Positions 46,795 through 58,311 of a stretch of DNA of 64,000 nt are shown piece after piece. Each line of letters begins with the position of its first letter. The first letter of the stretch is position 1. The position numbers were made by a program, and so were the translations under genes. Below the pieces are notes generated by a model. That model was not told where the DNA came from. It saw only the letters and a program-made list of their open reading frames with translations, and searched no databases. Origin of the DNA: Anaspis maculata (Eukaryota > Arthropoda > Insecta > Coleoptera > Scraptiidae); NCBI GenBank assembly GCA_949128115.1, contig OX421962.1, positions 99,230,836 through 99,294,835 on the forward strand. The letters run 5' to 3'.

Positions 46795-47525
46795 GTCTAT
46801 ACCAGACTTGGGTCAAACCGATGTGCTCAAACACAAAATCAGGGTAAAACAAGGTACCGAGCCCGTTGAGCAACGGTTACACCCCTTGTCCCCCGTATTG
46901 CAAAAGGACGCTCATGATGAACTCGAGAAAATGATTCGTCTGGGAGTTGTGGAGCCATCGTCTTCCGCAATCTTGGATCTTCTGGATACTGTGTGGGATA
47001 TAGAGTACTCCTCAACGGACATCAAAAGTGCATATATACTGGCAAGCTTTGCTGGAACCCACATCACGCCTGCTACGGCGTTTAGGTTCCAGGCCGAAAG
47101 CTGTTCCAGTTCGTACGTATGCCGTTTGGACTCTATAACACCCCAGCTACGTGGCAAAGACTAATAGAGGAAGTTCTTGGCGTTGACTTGGAACCGTTTC
47201 TTGATCATCGTGGCTACCTCGAACTTCTAGCGTAAACTGTATGCTCCAGGGAAGGTGTTCCGACGATTTAGGAAGGCCAAGTTGGCTGTAAGGTTCCAGA
47301 GGTGTTATTCTGTTTGCTTGAGCTACGTTATCTCGGCTACACCGTCGATTTTCACGTTCTCAGGTCGATTCCGGGAAGGTACAGGCCATTCTGGATTGAC
47401 CAGCCCCCACCAAAGTACGTGAAATACGTCGAGTTCTCGACACAGTGGGTTGGTACTGGAGATTTGTGCTGAGCTTTTCAACTTCCCAACCCTGGTCGTC
47501 CCATTAAACAATTTTATTCGTATTC
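46795..47525 (+). pseudogene. gypsy-type (Ty3) pol fragment: reverse transcriptase
   Basis: Frames read KMIRLGVVEPSSSA, then STDIKSAYILA, and, after a frameshift, FVRMPFGLYNTPATWQRLI: the standard order of gypsy RT motifs. A deletion removes the block between the first two. At 47300-47480 scattered frames recall the thumb/tether (LGYTVDFH, then GKVQAILDW in shifted frames). The catalytic YLDD is not seen. Many frameshifts; inactive. LTRs were not found. Confidence 0.82.
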
Positions 47526-47748
47526 GTAAGAAGGACATGGTGGTTCCGGGCTTACTGAGTGGTTCCGGTTGACAATTTGGCAGAGTTGGATCTTCTTAAG
47601 GGCTTCTAGGACTATTCGGGTTTCGGGTTTCACGTTACTGGAGAATGTGAGACAGGATTCGGGACAACCCGTTAACTTTCCCCTTTTGGAGGTTGGAGGA
47701 AGAGGCTCTACTGAAGAACTGGCGGGAGCTATTACTGAGCACCGGTTA
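47526..47748 (+). pseudogene. gypsy RNase H end/connection fragment, copy 1
   Basis: MVVPGLLS resembles the VVPDALSR motif at the end of gypsy RNase H. The stretch 47541-47748 recurs at 49378-49579 in the same orientation at about 75 percent by eye (ACAATTTGGCAGAGTTGGA, GAGAATGTGAGACAGGATTC, GCTATTACTGAGCACCG). It abuts the R1-type element. Confidence 0.7.
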
Positions 47749-49250
47749 CGCCGCTGTCAAAGGACCAATTTGGTTTTAGAAAGGGCCAATCGACCGTGGA
47801 CGCTATACAACGAGTAATGAAAATAGTGAATGAAGCTAGAGAAGGGAAGACGAGACATCGCAAGTTATGCGCCCTTATACTGCTTGACATCAGAAACTCT
47901 TTCAAGTGTGGGTCATGGCAACTCATTATGGAAACACTGAAAAAAAAAATCAAAACAGCGACACAGCCGACAATAAGTAGCTATTTGAACGAAAGGCAAT
48001 TGCTGCTGGAAGGTATTGAGCAAAAGGAAGACATGACGACAAACGCCGAAGTACTACAGGGTGCAGTCCTCGGGCCAGAGCCATGGAACGTACTAAATAT
48101 ATGACGGTGTTCTAAAATGCTGCAGATAGAGGGTACACCCTCGTGGCGTATGCCCATGACCTGGCATTGGTAATGATGGCAAAAAACAAAAACGCCCTTG
48201 AAAGAAAGGCCAATGTGACACTAGAGAAATTAGCAACGTGGCTGGTGAACCACAAGCTCCAGGTAGCAGCGGAAAAAACAGAGGCAGTGCTTCTAACCGG
48301 GTTTAAACGACTGGAGCCCGTGGCTTTCACAGTTCGAAGTGTCTAAGTAAAGCCGACTCGGTCTGTGAAATATCTTGGCGTGACGATAGATAACCGACTC
48401 GCTTTCACGGAACACGTGGAGACTAGCCTGGTCAATGCTGGAGAAACAACTAAGGCATTGGTCTCGCTGATGCTTTCAATCGGCGGTCCTAAAACTGGCG
48501 GAAGAAACTGTTAGCCGCAGTGGTTACATCTGCGGTGCTGTACGGTGCCCCAATATGGTCAGGAATCCTGAAATATGGAAAATACAAGAAGAAACTCATC
48601 TCTATGCAAAGAGCTTTGGCGCTTCAAATCATGACAGCTTACCGCACCACCTCACGCCATGAGAGTGATTGCAGGCATCACGATGCCTGTCGAACTTCTG
48701 ATAAACGAGAGGAAGGACATCTCCTTGAGAAAGAAAAATGCGGTAAGAGGGCGGGAGGGCACAATGGATGCTTGGCAAAGACACTGGGCGAATGCTCGCA
48801 AGGGAGATGGACATAATATTAGCTAATCTCAGACGTTCACTTTTGAATTAACAGGACAACTGAATCATCTATCACAGTTTCTCACTGGTCACGGCTGCTT
48901 CGATGCGTATTTGTTTCAAATGAAGAGAAGACCAAGGCTAACATGTAGATACTGCCCGGAAGAAGACACTGTGGTGCACATGTTCTTTGAATGCCACCGT
49001 TGGCAGAACCAGCGACAAGAAGCAGAATCGACCACCCGCAGAGTGATAACAGTGAGAAATGTGACAGAGGTGATTTGAAGAGTCCAGAAGGATGGTCCAT
49101 TGTCTCGAACTGGTGCACCGAAGTCTTGCGTACGAAGAATGAATATGGAGACGGAAAATAGACTCGAAGGAAACGAAGACCAGCTACTCCCGAGGATATG
49201 TTAAGATGGTTTTTTCAGGAAGCGGGTTAACTACTAAGCTTACGAAAGGA
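47749..49250 (+). mobile_element. 5'-truncated R1-clade non-LTR retrotransposon
   Basis: Begins inside RT. Frames give FGFRKGQSTVDAIQ, LCALILLDIRNSF, VLQGAVLGPEPWNV, LVAYAHDLALV, LATWLVNHKLQVAAEKTE, VKYLGVTIDNRL and VTSAVLYGAPIWSG in order, diagnostic of R1-like RT. The C-terminus has CRYCPEEDTVVHMFFEC, the CCHC zinc knuckle of the clade. The active-site Y-A-D-D is Y-A-H-D (about 48149-48160), and several frameshifts break the frame, so it is inactive. The 3' end is taken as about 49250. Confidence 0.85.
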
Positions 49251-49329
49251 TTTTAGTGGGTAGGACACGTCGCGAGTCCCCCCGGTGTCATTCCAGCCAG
49301 AGTGTGCGTAAAAAGCATTACCTTTCTCC

Positions 49330-50090
49330 CGAGGAAAAAATATCTTTGACGAAGTTCATCAAGCCGGCCAGAACAACGTGGTTCCAGACTTACTGAGTGG
49401 GTTCCAGTTGACAATTTGGCAGAGTTGGACTTTCTTGGAGGCTCCCAGGTCATTTTGAGTTACCGATACCGGAGAATGTGAGACAGGATTCGGGAGACTC
49501 CGTCAACTTTTTTCTATGTTCAAGTTGCAGGGAGACGTTTAGTTGAAGAACTGCTGGGTGCTATTACTGAGCACCGACTACACAAGAACATGAAGGTTAG
49601 TTGTACCCTGACAGCACTGTGCCCACATCTTGGCTGCTGAGCACGGCAGTCGTACTGCGATTCATAGAGAGGTGTATCGCAAGGCGTTTCGGACCGGCAA
49701 ACAGTACTATTGGTCAGGTATGCGTCTTAGACTACTTCAACCAATATTGTATACTCCCTCCTCTTCGGGGGGCTTTGGCTGGAACTGCGGTCATCTTACT
49801 AGTAAATCACGTATTTTTCTTTCGCGGTGTTCCGGAAGAACTGTTGCGATAACGGCGAACAATTCATCAGATGAGAGTTCAGGGATTTTGCTAGCCGCGT
49901 CACGATCTCCCATGTGGTGCAACACTACCCCAGGTGAACATGATCGGACAGCATCACCAGAACATCAAGGTCATCCTGAAGTCGTCCGTGAAAGACAACT
50001 CTTGCGACTGGGGAATCTACCTTCAGGAAGCCACCTTCAGAAAATCCACCTCCACCTCCGCGCTCTGGGGTCTGGGCAAGTTGTGAGTTG
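49330..50090 (+). pseudogene. gypsy RNase H end, connection copy 2 and integrase remnant
   Basis: AGQNNVVPDLLSGF matches the end of gypsy RNase H. Next is the second copy of the ~205-bp connection segment (49378-49579). Then HGSRTAIHREVYRKAF and QYYWSGMRL match the H2C2 N-terminal domain of integrase, and KDNSCDWGIYLQEATF matches the later integrase core. Frames shift repeatedly. The order is correct for a gypsy pol, continuing from the RT fragment on the other side of the R1-type element. Confidence 0.75.
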
Positions 50091-52139
50091 CATTATTTTT
50101 TCTGGCCAGGGGCTGTCAGTTGCCTCTTGGTTACTAAGCTGGGCTTGGGAGAGGCTGTCAAGGCTAGACATTGCAGTCACTGTACAAAATCAGAACAGTT
50201 TTCAAAACAGTTTTCAACTGATTTCAGCTGTTGACCAGAGACCGGAACATTTTGCTGTTACGCAAAACTGCTTTGTACATTTTTCATTTATCATCCTCCT
50301 CCTTATCCGTGTCAGGAGGACAACATCCGTTCTATACATTTTCGTTTACCATTTAACGTGACGTTCTGAAGCAAATCGCAAGGACCCGCGATGACTGGTG
50401 ATCTGACTGCGGTAAATTTTTCTCTGTAGAAAAAAGCATGAGGGCTATTATAATAGGCGTAAGGTCCGACGCGAACCTTTTTCCTCACCGATAAGTTCAA
50501 ACAATAAATTACATTGATCCACAGCCGCGGGTAGGGTGGGTATGCCATTTCCCGGCCGCCGTTCCTGATGCTTTTGCCATTTCCGGTGTCTACACAATTT
50601 TTAAATTTAACCGTTCCCCCGGAAAGCGGACGCGACAACAAATCATTAGTAAGTGGTGTTCTTGGTGGTTACAATAGCCGCCGGCGTTTCCATCCACCGG
50701 TGAAAATGAGCCGGAATAATATTTTCGGTGCGTAATCAATCTTCTTTCCTCGTCTTCTTCGGTAAACGTTTATATTTTCCATTAAAATTGCAACGTGAAT
50801 TTCTCAGGGTTATTATCCATGATTAATTTATTTCATTCTACGGAGAACCGCGCCCGATATGGTTTGCTCCGAGCATCGCACGATGCAAGCACGCGGCCAT
50901 TAAGGGTGGGCAATTTACGGCAGCAGATACCTAACCAGCAGCAGTCGACCACCAACCCCCTTATGCAAACGGTAATAATTTCATCCAATTACGGACATCA
51001 CAGAGCTAGCGAGAAGAGGGAGAAGGCACTTGCGTCGTACATCTTGCATCCGTACCGCAGCTTCTTTGAGGTCTCACGACCTGCTCTCTGATGAAAAGAA
51101 TACTAATAGATTCGGAACGAATCATTTAGCTCGTGCGCCTTAATGGCCTCGTTTTAATGGGCCGTGAAGAAAAGGTAGTGCGCGGGTCAGAATTTATTGT
51201 TGTTTTAAAACTTCTCTCCTCTCTGCGCGCCGATTAATGAGGAAGAAGTAGAAGGGTGTTGTGTTATTAATTGGAGAGTTCCAGGGGTGGTCATGGTGGT
51301 GGTCGTGGTCGGCCCAAACTGTATAATGACAAAGCTGCCGGTACCTACGAACCTACATCTCTTGGCATGATATCGTGAGGGGAGTCCCGTGTTTTGACCA
51401 GCTTCCAGCCTTGCAAATTTACAGCTTTTCGGAATAACAAGAGGAATGATGGAGTAAGAGGTTTAACATAGGGTTTGACGAGCAAGACAATCCAATTGGC
51501 TTTGCGGTAAACCATTTCTGCTGCCAGTTACAAGACATTCTGTCTTGGTCGCCCAGCAGTTCAAGTTGTTCCTCTTTACTGGAGTCATTGAAAATTCTGT
51601 AGCACTGACGTTGAAACCCACGTCAAAATTAATACTTGAGGAAAAGCCCATTATACTCAGGGGTTAGGATAGCGAACGATAAAACCTTTAAACAAAGACA
51701 TTTTTTGCGGAACCTCCGTGAAGAGTTGAAAACTCAAAAAGCTGAGGACGAGGTGAATTTGAGTGCGTGCAGTTTCACTTAGCGGTGTTCTAAAAGACTA
51801 GGTCCCAATGGTTCCATGGTCTACGGTAATTATTGCCACGCGATATTTCAACTGGCTCTGGTTTTTATATACAACATTTCATCCTTATGGTTATTAGTTC
51901 CATCCAATTCAGTTGATGACACAGCAACATTCTCACTGTGTATTTCTATCTTAGACATGGTTGAACGATTCCGTATACCTACCTGATTCTATTGTCAAGC
52001 TGCTTGATTACACTTGATATAGGGGAGATCGTGCTGATGGTAGACGCAGTGGTGTTTGTGCGTGTATCTGTATCTTTTTTGACGCCACGTAATATGTATG
52101 ACCTTGACTCAGTTAACGTAGCTCTAGAAATAGTCCCAG
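50091..52139. other. Intergenic; GC-richer patch 50380-51300
   Basis: No gene recognised. 50500-51260 contains AT-rich homeodomain-like cores in GC-rich surroundings (CCGATTAATGAGG near 51229; CCAATTACGGAC near 50986), which may mark regulatory DNA. 51640-52139 may include the decayed 5' part of the following CR1-like element, but I cannot show it. Confidence 0.35.
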
Positions 52140-53600
52140 AGACACCTGAAGCAAATAACTGATGCCTCTTCTCCTGGGCTTGATAATATTTCAGGGGTTC
52201 TATTGGAGGAGACTCCCGCATCTCAGTCGGACCCACTCGCAGACAATGAGTTCTCACTTCCGGAACCGGAATAGTATCTTACCTCATGACTGTCTGTCTG
52301 TCTGGATAACACGCATTCATAAGAAAGGGAATAAACCGAACCCTGCAACTATCAACCAGTTAGCACTGCCTCAGTGTGTGCCAGTCATGGAGAGACTGAT
52401 CGTTCAACTAGGAGATTCCATTTTGATCCATGGTGTGATTCCTAATTCTCAGCATGGCTTTGTTCGTGGTAGCTCAACGGTGATGAATCTCCTTTCCTAT
52501 TTGAATCGTTGAACGAAGACCAATGACGGTGGCGTTTGAGTAGACGATGCCCATCTCAATTTTTCAAAAAGCATCCGATAGGCTTCCACAATTCCACATA
52601 GGAGACTTTTGGCAAAGCTGTGACATTGCGGGGTTTGCGGTTCATTTCTTGGGTGAGTCAGGGTATTCTTGATTGACAGAACTTTCACTCTGCTGGTTGG
52701 TAAGTCAAACTCGTCTCACCACTCTCACCAAAGAATCGCATCAGGTTTTCCGCAGAGCTCTGCCTTGAGTCTGATCCTGTTTCTCATTCTTACTTCTGAT
52801 TTGACGACCTTTTCAAAATCCAAGCGTGCTTTTTTTTGCAGACGACATGAGAACCTTTTCAAATCCTTTCACAAATTTCTATGATCGAGAGCTGGATCGT
52901 GATTTTGTTCGAGAGTGATGGGACGCGTGGTAAATCCCGTTTAACATGGGCAAGCGCAATGTTCTGCACATTAGCTTGAATAATCCTAAATTACCATGCT
53001 CTTTCAGAGCTCTCGCTGGTGGACAGACAGTGTCATTAGAGGGATTATTGTTAACTTAAAACTGAGGTGGCTTGACCAAATTTGCTTTGTGATGAGAAGA
53101 GCAAACTTCAAGCTTTATATCATGAGAAAAGTTTTTCTCAACCATGACGGGCGCCTTTCCTCAAATTTACAAACATACACATTCGTCCCTTGCTGGAGTT
53201 TAGTGTTGCTGTTTGTAGTTTCAGACTGAGGGATGACGCTAGACAGTTGAAGCCTTTGCAGAGGAGGGCGACTCGCTGGGATTCTGGTTTCGCTGGTCTT
53301 CCTCATGATGAGAGATTGAGAAGGCCCGGATTGACAGCTCTAGGCTATAGGTCACCTAATTTACACCTATAAGAGCCTTCATGAGGGCTTCTATCTGGCA
53401 ATGGATGACGGATGACCTCCTCGCGTTGAACAAAGAAATAATAGGATGAAAGGTTACAGCTTTTGATCTTGCAGAAGTTCAAGACATCTGTTCACCAATA
53501 TTTATTTTCACACATGACTTAAGTAATCTTCCTAAGGACTTGGTCTCAGCTCCTTTCCAGTCAATGCGTTCAAGAGCCACTTCAACAACCTCCCAAGGAC
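52140..53600 (+). mobile_element. Decayed CR1-like non-LTR retrotransposon (RT to 3' part)
   Basis: In order: SSPGLDNISGVLLEE, ITRIHKKGNKPNPAT, NSQHGFVRGSSTVMNLL, DDAHLNFSKS, SALSLILFLILTSDL, FFADDMRTF, then LLEFSVAVCSFRLRDDARQL and QRRATRWDSGFAGLPHDERL. This is the CR1/L2-type RT and post-RT order. The catalytic F-A-D-D (about 52832-52846) is intact, but stops and frameshifts interrupt the frame in many places. The C-terminal SFPVNAFKSHFN-like block appears near 53550-53590. Confidence 0.85.
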
Positions 53601-55490
53601 TGAAGGTTTTGCTTTGCTCCATTCATCCCTTAGGATCGTCCACTTCTCCTTCTTCCTTCCTTATGTCTGGTTCCGTATGTTTAGAGTACGTATATTCATG
53701 TATTATCCGTACATGAATACATGAATATGTATTATCGGACAAAATAAGTCAAATATACTCCGTTCTTTCTCACCAACAATGATAACAAAATATTTCATAC
53801 GGTGATTTGTAACCATGCCGGATATTAGCAATAGCAATACGAGTACATAGTGAATGCAACATGGAAACTGACCGGATTCGCACTCGAAAAGCTGCTTTCG
53901 ACGAAGCCCCTAATCCTGCAGTAATAATAATGATAAGTGGCACTTAAAATTCCCATCTCATGAAGCACTCTTCAGACTTGGCACGCGAAAAATTGAAAGC
54001 ATCTCATCCCGATGATAAATTTTTAGTTTAACCGAATTAAGACCGTTCCGTCCGTGTTCAAAATTCAATTTCCCGTAATCAGCTCCCTTCGTTCGAGATA
54101 CGGCTCCTCCAAATCCTCTCTCATTTAAGAGCTCGCATTGCGTTGGTAGGTATATCTTCATCAAGTTTCGCTTCCTCTGCAGCACGACCAAATAAGACAT
54201 TCATATACTCCAAAACCTTACCTAACCTAAGCATACCGCCCCTTGGATTTAGCTCTGGTATCCCTCACCCTTTAACAGTGTTCTTTTGCCTGCTGGCTTT
54301 AGTAAAATTATAATACTGTTTATAAAACGTCCTGTTTTCTCCAATAATAGTAGTAATCTTCATTCGTGTCATTTCAAACTCCTCCTATGACACGTCCTTC
54401 CAATATGGACACACATAACTTGTTGGCGTTTTGAAATTTGAGCTGCTCTCGCGCTCGTATATTTCCTTGTTGCAAACTTTCAAATTATTCCAAACGCCAT
54501 TATTTACATTCCGTTCCTCATAAAAGCACCGCCATATTTCTTTTAAATATGCATTTGCCGTCGTGACAGTGAGAAATTCGAGAAACGTGTATTGCACGAT
54601 ACACAACAAATAATTTCACTGTGCATTAACTCTCCCTCCCCGTGTATTATACTCCCGTATGAGCTCACCTTCTGGTAGTCGCGCCGAAATAAGTCATTGG
54701 ATGGGAGTCTACTGCTAGCTGCCGCCAAGGCGAAAGATTATTTATCGCAGCTTTGGCTGTGGTACAAAAACAACAATGAACAACAATACTAAGATACCAA
54801 CCTAAGTTTACTACTAAGCTGAGGGTACTAAGCTTTTATTTGGCACAGTATGAGACCTCTAAGTAGGTACCTACATGAAACAGCAGGTGATAAAAATGTA
54901 ATGATTTTTTTCGAGTTGTTTGGTTGGCTGCCACGGTGCCGTAATGAAAGTGCAATAAATAATTGTGCATATAACGGCATAAAATGCATAAAAGCGCATC
55001 GCGGAGGGACAGGGCGGAAGGATGGGGGAGAAAACGCGCTGATTTATGACGTCACGGGATGCTGTTTTGATAAGCGTTTCATTAACAAGCATGTGGATGC
55101 GCAACTAGGTTTTTGTGGGAGGCGCACACAAAAAATGCAGTGGAAAATGTGATTCCGAATTTCACGGGAGCTGGCAATGTTCAGTGCACAATATTCAATC
55201 GAACGGCGGCGCTTTTTGCCGTTAAAATTGTGTAATGGCTCGTTCGAGGGTCTATAATTGGTCAGGGGAGATTCGGATGAAACGGTCCCTCCTGGTCAAA
55301 TTGATCGCTCAATCATCGCTCAAGAACATCACTTACATCGCCACGGTCACCCTTCTTTCTTAGTTGACCTAATTACCATCATGTCAAGTTATTGTTGATG
55401 CTTGACCAGAGTGGCACAGTCGGGTCACTTGTATTCTCATCGTCTCATCGCTTGAACCTCATTTACATTCATTCCTGTTGTCCGGGTTCA
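53601..55490. other. Intergenic; no gene recognised
   Basis: Mixed composition. A short self-complementary block near 53695-53730 (TATTCATG repeats). Frames 53958-54200 (minus) and 54850-55152 (plus) are unsupported. Confidence 0.45.
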
Positions 55491-55499
55491 CCAAGGATG

Positions 55500-56048
55500 T
55501 GTGCTTCCGCTTTTCGTTCCTCCTAACAACTTCATGATGTATCTTTTCCATCCTTTCAATTATGTGTCTTCTATTTTCATTTTCCTTTCCCGCTCTCTGT
55601 AGATGGATGTTCACACTTCTGGTTCTGTTTTAATTTTTTCCCAAGTCTGCTTTTACTGTTTTCCTGCCTTCCAGTTACTTTTACTTCCACATTCTTCTGT
55701 ACAGCTTCAGCTCTACTTCAAAGCTACTACTAAGCTCTTCACTTGATTTTCCTCTACGCACTGTTCCAAGTTTGGTTGTTGCATTTCTTCATCCTCATCT
55801 CACTTCAAGTACGCAGCGTTAGTATTCTGCTTCCAAAATCAGTCGTTCCTATATTTCATACACATGTTTTGAGATGTCTCTCTTAGCATATTGTTGCTAC
55901 CAATTCTATTCGTAATTTACTTTCCATTATCTATTTTTCTCCATCGCCCATGTTTCCGTCAGCCCATTAACTTCAAAGTTCCTCAATTGATCCCATTATT
56001 CTTCATCTGCATAAAATTTGCTCGCTAGATCCCAAAGAATTACTTCTA
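55500..56048 (-). mobile_element. Minus-strand copy of the purine-rich non-LTR element (3' piece)
   Basis: Strongly pyrimidine-rich on the plus strand. On the minus strand, about 55555-55510, a frame reads WKRYIMKLLGGTK, matching EEYLMESLGGTK of the 12.55-14.83 kb element and the usual pre-RT block. It breaks off before RT. The copy is interrupted by the foldback element at 56051-57224. Confidence 0.6.
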
Positions 56049-56050
56049 TA

Positions 56051-57224
56051 CAGGGTGATTCTTGAGTGACCTTACATAGGCTAATGGGAGATAGAGGACT
56101 TCGAGGCAAGTCAGGATCCACTGAGGAAATTTTGTTTTCTCCATTGGTTACGAAGATACAGGGTGTTTTGTGTGTTTCGTGTGAAACTTTGATCAGCGAT
56201 ATTTTTGAAACGGCTGAAGATATTGTGTTGAAATTCACCAGTAATATTTCTCTGCTGGAACTTATCCAGAAGTCATACCGGGTGAGTCAAAATCCAGGGC
56301 CGGAATTGAAAAAAATGTGCCCCTTTTTTATTTGATCAAAAAGTACATTTTCTGACCGCTTTTCTGAAAAACTGTTATCGGATTCGAAAAGCTAAGGAAA
56401 AATGCTTCAAGAATCACTCTCCAATTTAGATGGCACACCTAGACCGTTTCGACAAAAAAATTAAAAGTAATATTTGTGGGTAAGTTTCCATTTTTGACCG
56501 GACATAATCGACTCATTGTTTGATTGAATTCATTAAAATTCATTTTTTAGCTTGTCTCTGTGGAACAGAAGGGCTTGGTAGTAAGAAAAATTCCATAGCC
56601 GGAAATTTTTTTTTGACGATCAAATCGAGTCTAATTTTGGTTTCGCTCTCGATTTTGTCATAAAAAAAAATTGTCAGCTCTGAATTATTTTTTTCAACCA
56701 AGCCCTTCTATTCAACAGAGACAAGCCAAAAAATGAATTTTAATGAATTCGATCAAACAATGAGTCGATTATGTCCGGTCGAAAATGGGAACTCACCCAC
56801 AAATTTTACTTTTAATTTTATTGTCGAAACGGTTCAGGTGTGCCATCTAAATTGAAGAGTGATTCTTAAAGCATTTTTCCTTAGCTTTTTAAATCCGATA
56901 GCAGTTTTTTAGAAAAGCGGTCAGAAAATGTACTTTTTGATGAAACAAAAAAGGGGCACCTTTTTTCTAGCCCGGCCCTGAATTTTGACTTACCCGGTAT
57001 GGTTTCGGGATGAGTTCCAACAGAGAAATATTACTGGTGCATTTCAACAAAATACCTTTGGCCGTTTCAGAAATATCGCTCATCAAAGTTTCATACGAAA
57101 CACACAAAACACCCTGTATCTTTGTAACCATCGGAGAAAATAAAATTTCTTCAGTGGATCCTGACTCGCCTCGAAGTCCTTTATCTCCCATTAGCCTATG
57201 TAAGGTCACTCTTGAATCACCCTG
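56051..57224. mobile_element. Foldback element D with TA target duplication
   Basis: Inverted arms 56051-56579 and 56698-57224 around a ~118-nt spacer. Ends CAGGGTGATTCTTGAGTGAC and its near complement GTCACTCTTGAATCACCCTG are flanked by TA (56049-56050, 57225-57226). TA plus CAGGGTG ends suggest the Tc1/mariner superfamily. No transposase is present. Both flanks are pyrimidine-rich, consistent with insertion into the retroelement copy. Confidence 0.88.
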
Positions 57225-57226
57225 TA

Positions 57227-57420
57227 TTCCTGTTCGCATCCATTTCAATTGCCTTTATCGTCATATCTTCGGTCTTCCTTCTTCCGTTTTTACTTTTTTG
57301 TCATTGTCATTGCACATATTGCGTGGATATTACGATTTGTTTCTAGGAAACAAATTGTGTTATCCACGATTCGTACAGCGACATTTTTGGTCAATCGAGA
57401 TGCTAATTTCGATATTCCAG
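57227..57420 (-). mobile_element. Minus-strand purine-rich retroelement, probable 5' piece
   Basis: Continues the pyrimidine-rich composition on the far side of the foldback element until about 57310, then becomes ordinary DNA. Assignment is by composition and position only. Confidence 0.4.
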
Positions 57421-57431
57421 GAACCAAGGCA

Positions 57432-58311
57432 ATAATCAATAGTAATACAACAAGTGCTTAGTGTTTTTTCAGTTAAATCGTTTTAACCCGAAAACAACTG
57501 CCAATCACGAGGGAAAAGTAGAACCGATATTATCTGACCAAAATTCCGAGACAAAGTCGAGGAATTTTGTCCATGATAATATCGGGTCTACTTTTCGAGT
57601 GATTGATAGTTTGTTTGAGGAATTTAAAACATTTAACTCGAATAAAAATACAAAGCACGAGTTGAATTTAGCAGATTATCGCCCAAATAGACTACTAGTA
57701 GAAATAGTAGGTCCAATGTGTCATTATATAGTAGAACTGTCGATTTCAAAGCATGCCTTGTTGAAAAAAAAATCAATTTCAAGAGAAAGGTAGAAGTGTT
57801 TGTTTTTTCTTTTTTCTAATAATTGAATATTGTGAAACTCACTACAAATTCAAGCTGATTTCGCTTGGCTAAATAATAATAATAATTATCTTGCCATGAG
57901 TGGTAGTTCACAGCACAGTAGTTCACATGGGCGGTAGACTGGTCGAGCTAAAAGCTGAATGTCACTAACAGTTTGTTGACAGAACATGAAAGGAGAGTGC
58001 ACAGTCGCGGATTAAGGAAGGGGCCTCGCTGCTGGAAACAATGCTGAAACGAAGTCTAATAGATTGTGAAATTGTATTTTAGTAAGTGGAAGACTGTTTA
58101 AACGTATCAGTGTTAAAATTTCAATCCAAACAAGTATAAATACAGTCGTTCCAATTTCATATTAGTCGTGGGCCCGAAAATATTTCAATCCGGTGCTATC
58201 ACCTAATCTGCATTAATCACCTGCTAGTGTGCAATAATCGATAGCTTAAACCGAGTCACGTGAGTCTCATTCGGTTGTTCTGATTGGTTGGATTGGGTAT
58301 GTGGGCGATAA
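57432..58311 (+). repeat. ~880-bp tandem unit 1, with hairpin
   Basis: Starts CAATAGTAATACAACAAG and ends GTATGTGGGCGATAAT. A long hairpin near 57510-57597 pairs AAAAGTAGAACCGATATTATC with GATAATATCGGGTCTACTTTT, and inside it CAAAATTCC with GGAATTTTG. A 110-codon frame (57461-57793) crosses the hairpin and has no known domain. The empty site for the MITE of unit 2 lies near 58220-58235 (CACCTGCTAGTGTGC). Confidence 0.88.

Noticed and set aside
49630..50361. 243-codon plus-strand frame
   Set aside because: Only its first part matches gypsy integrase; the rest is frame noise after frameshifts. It is annotated as part of the gypsy remnant.
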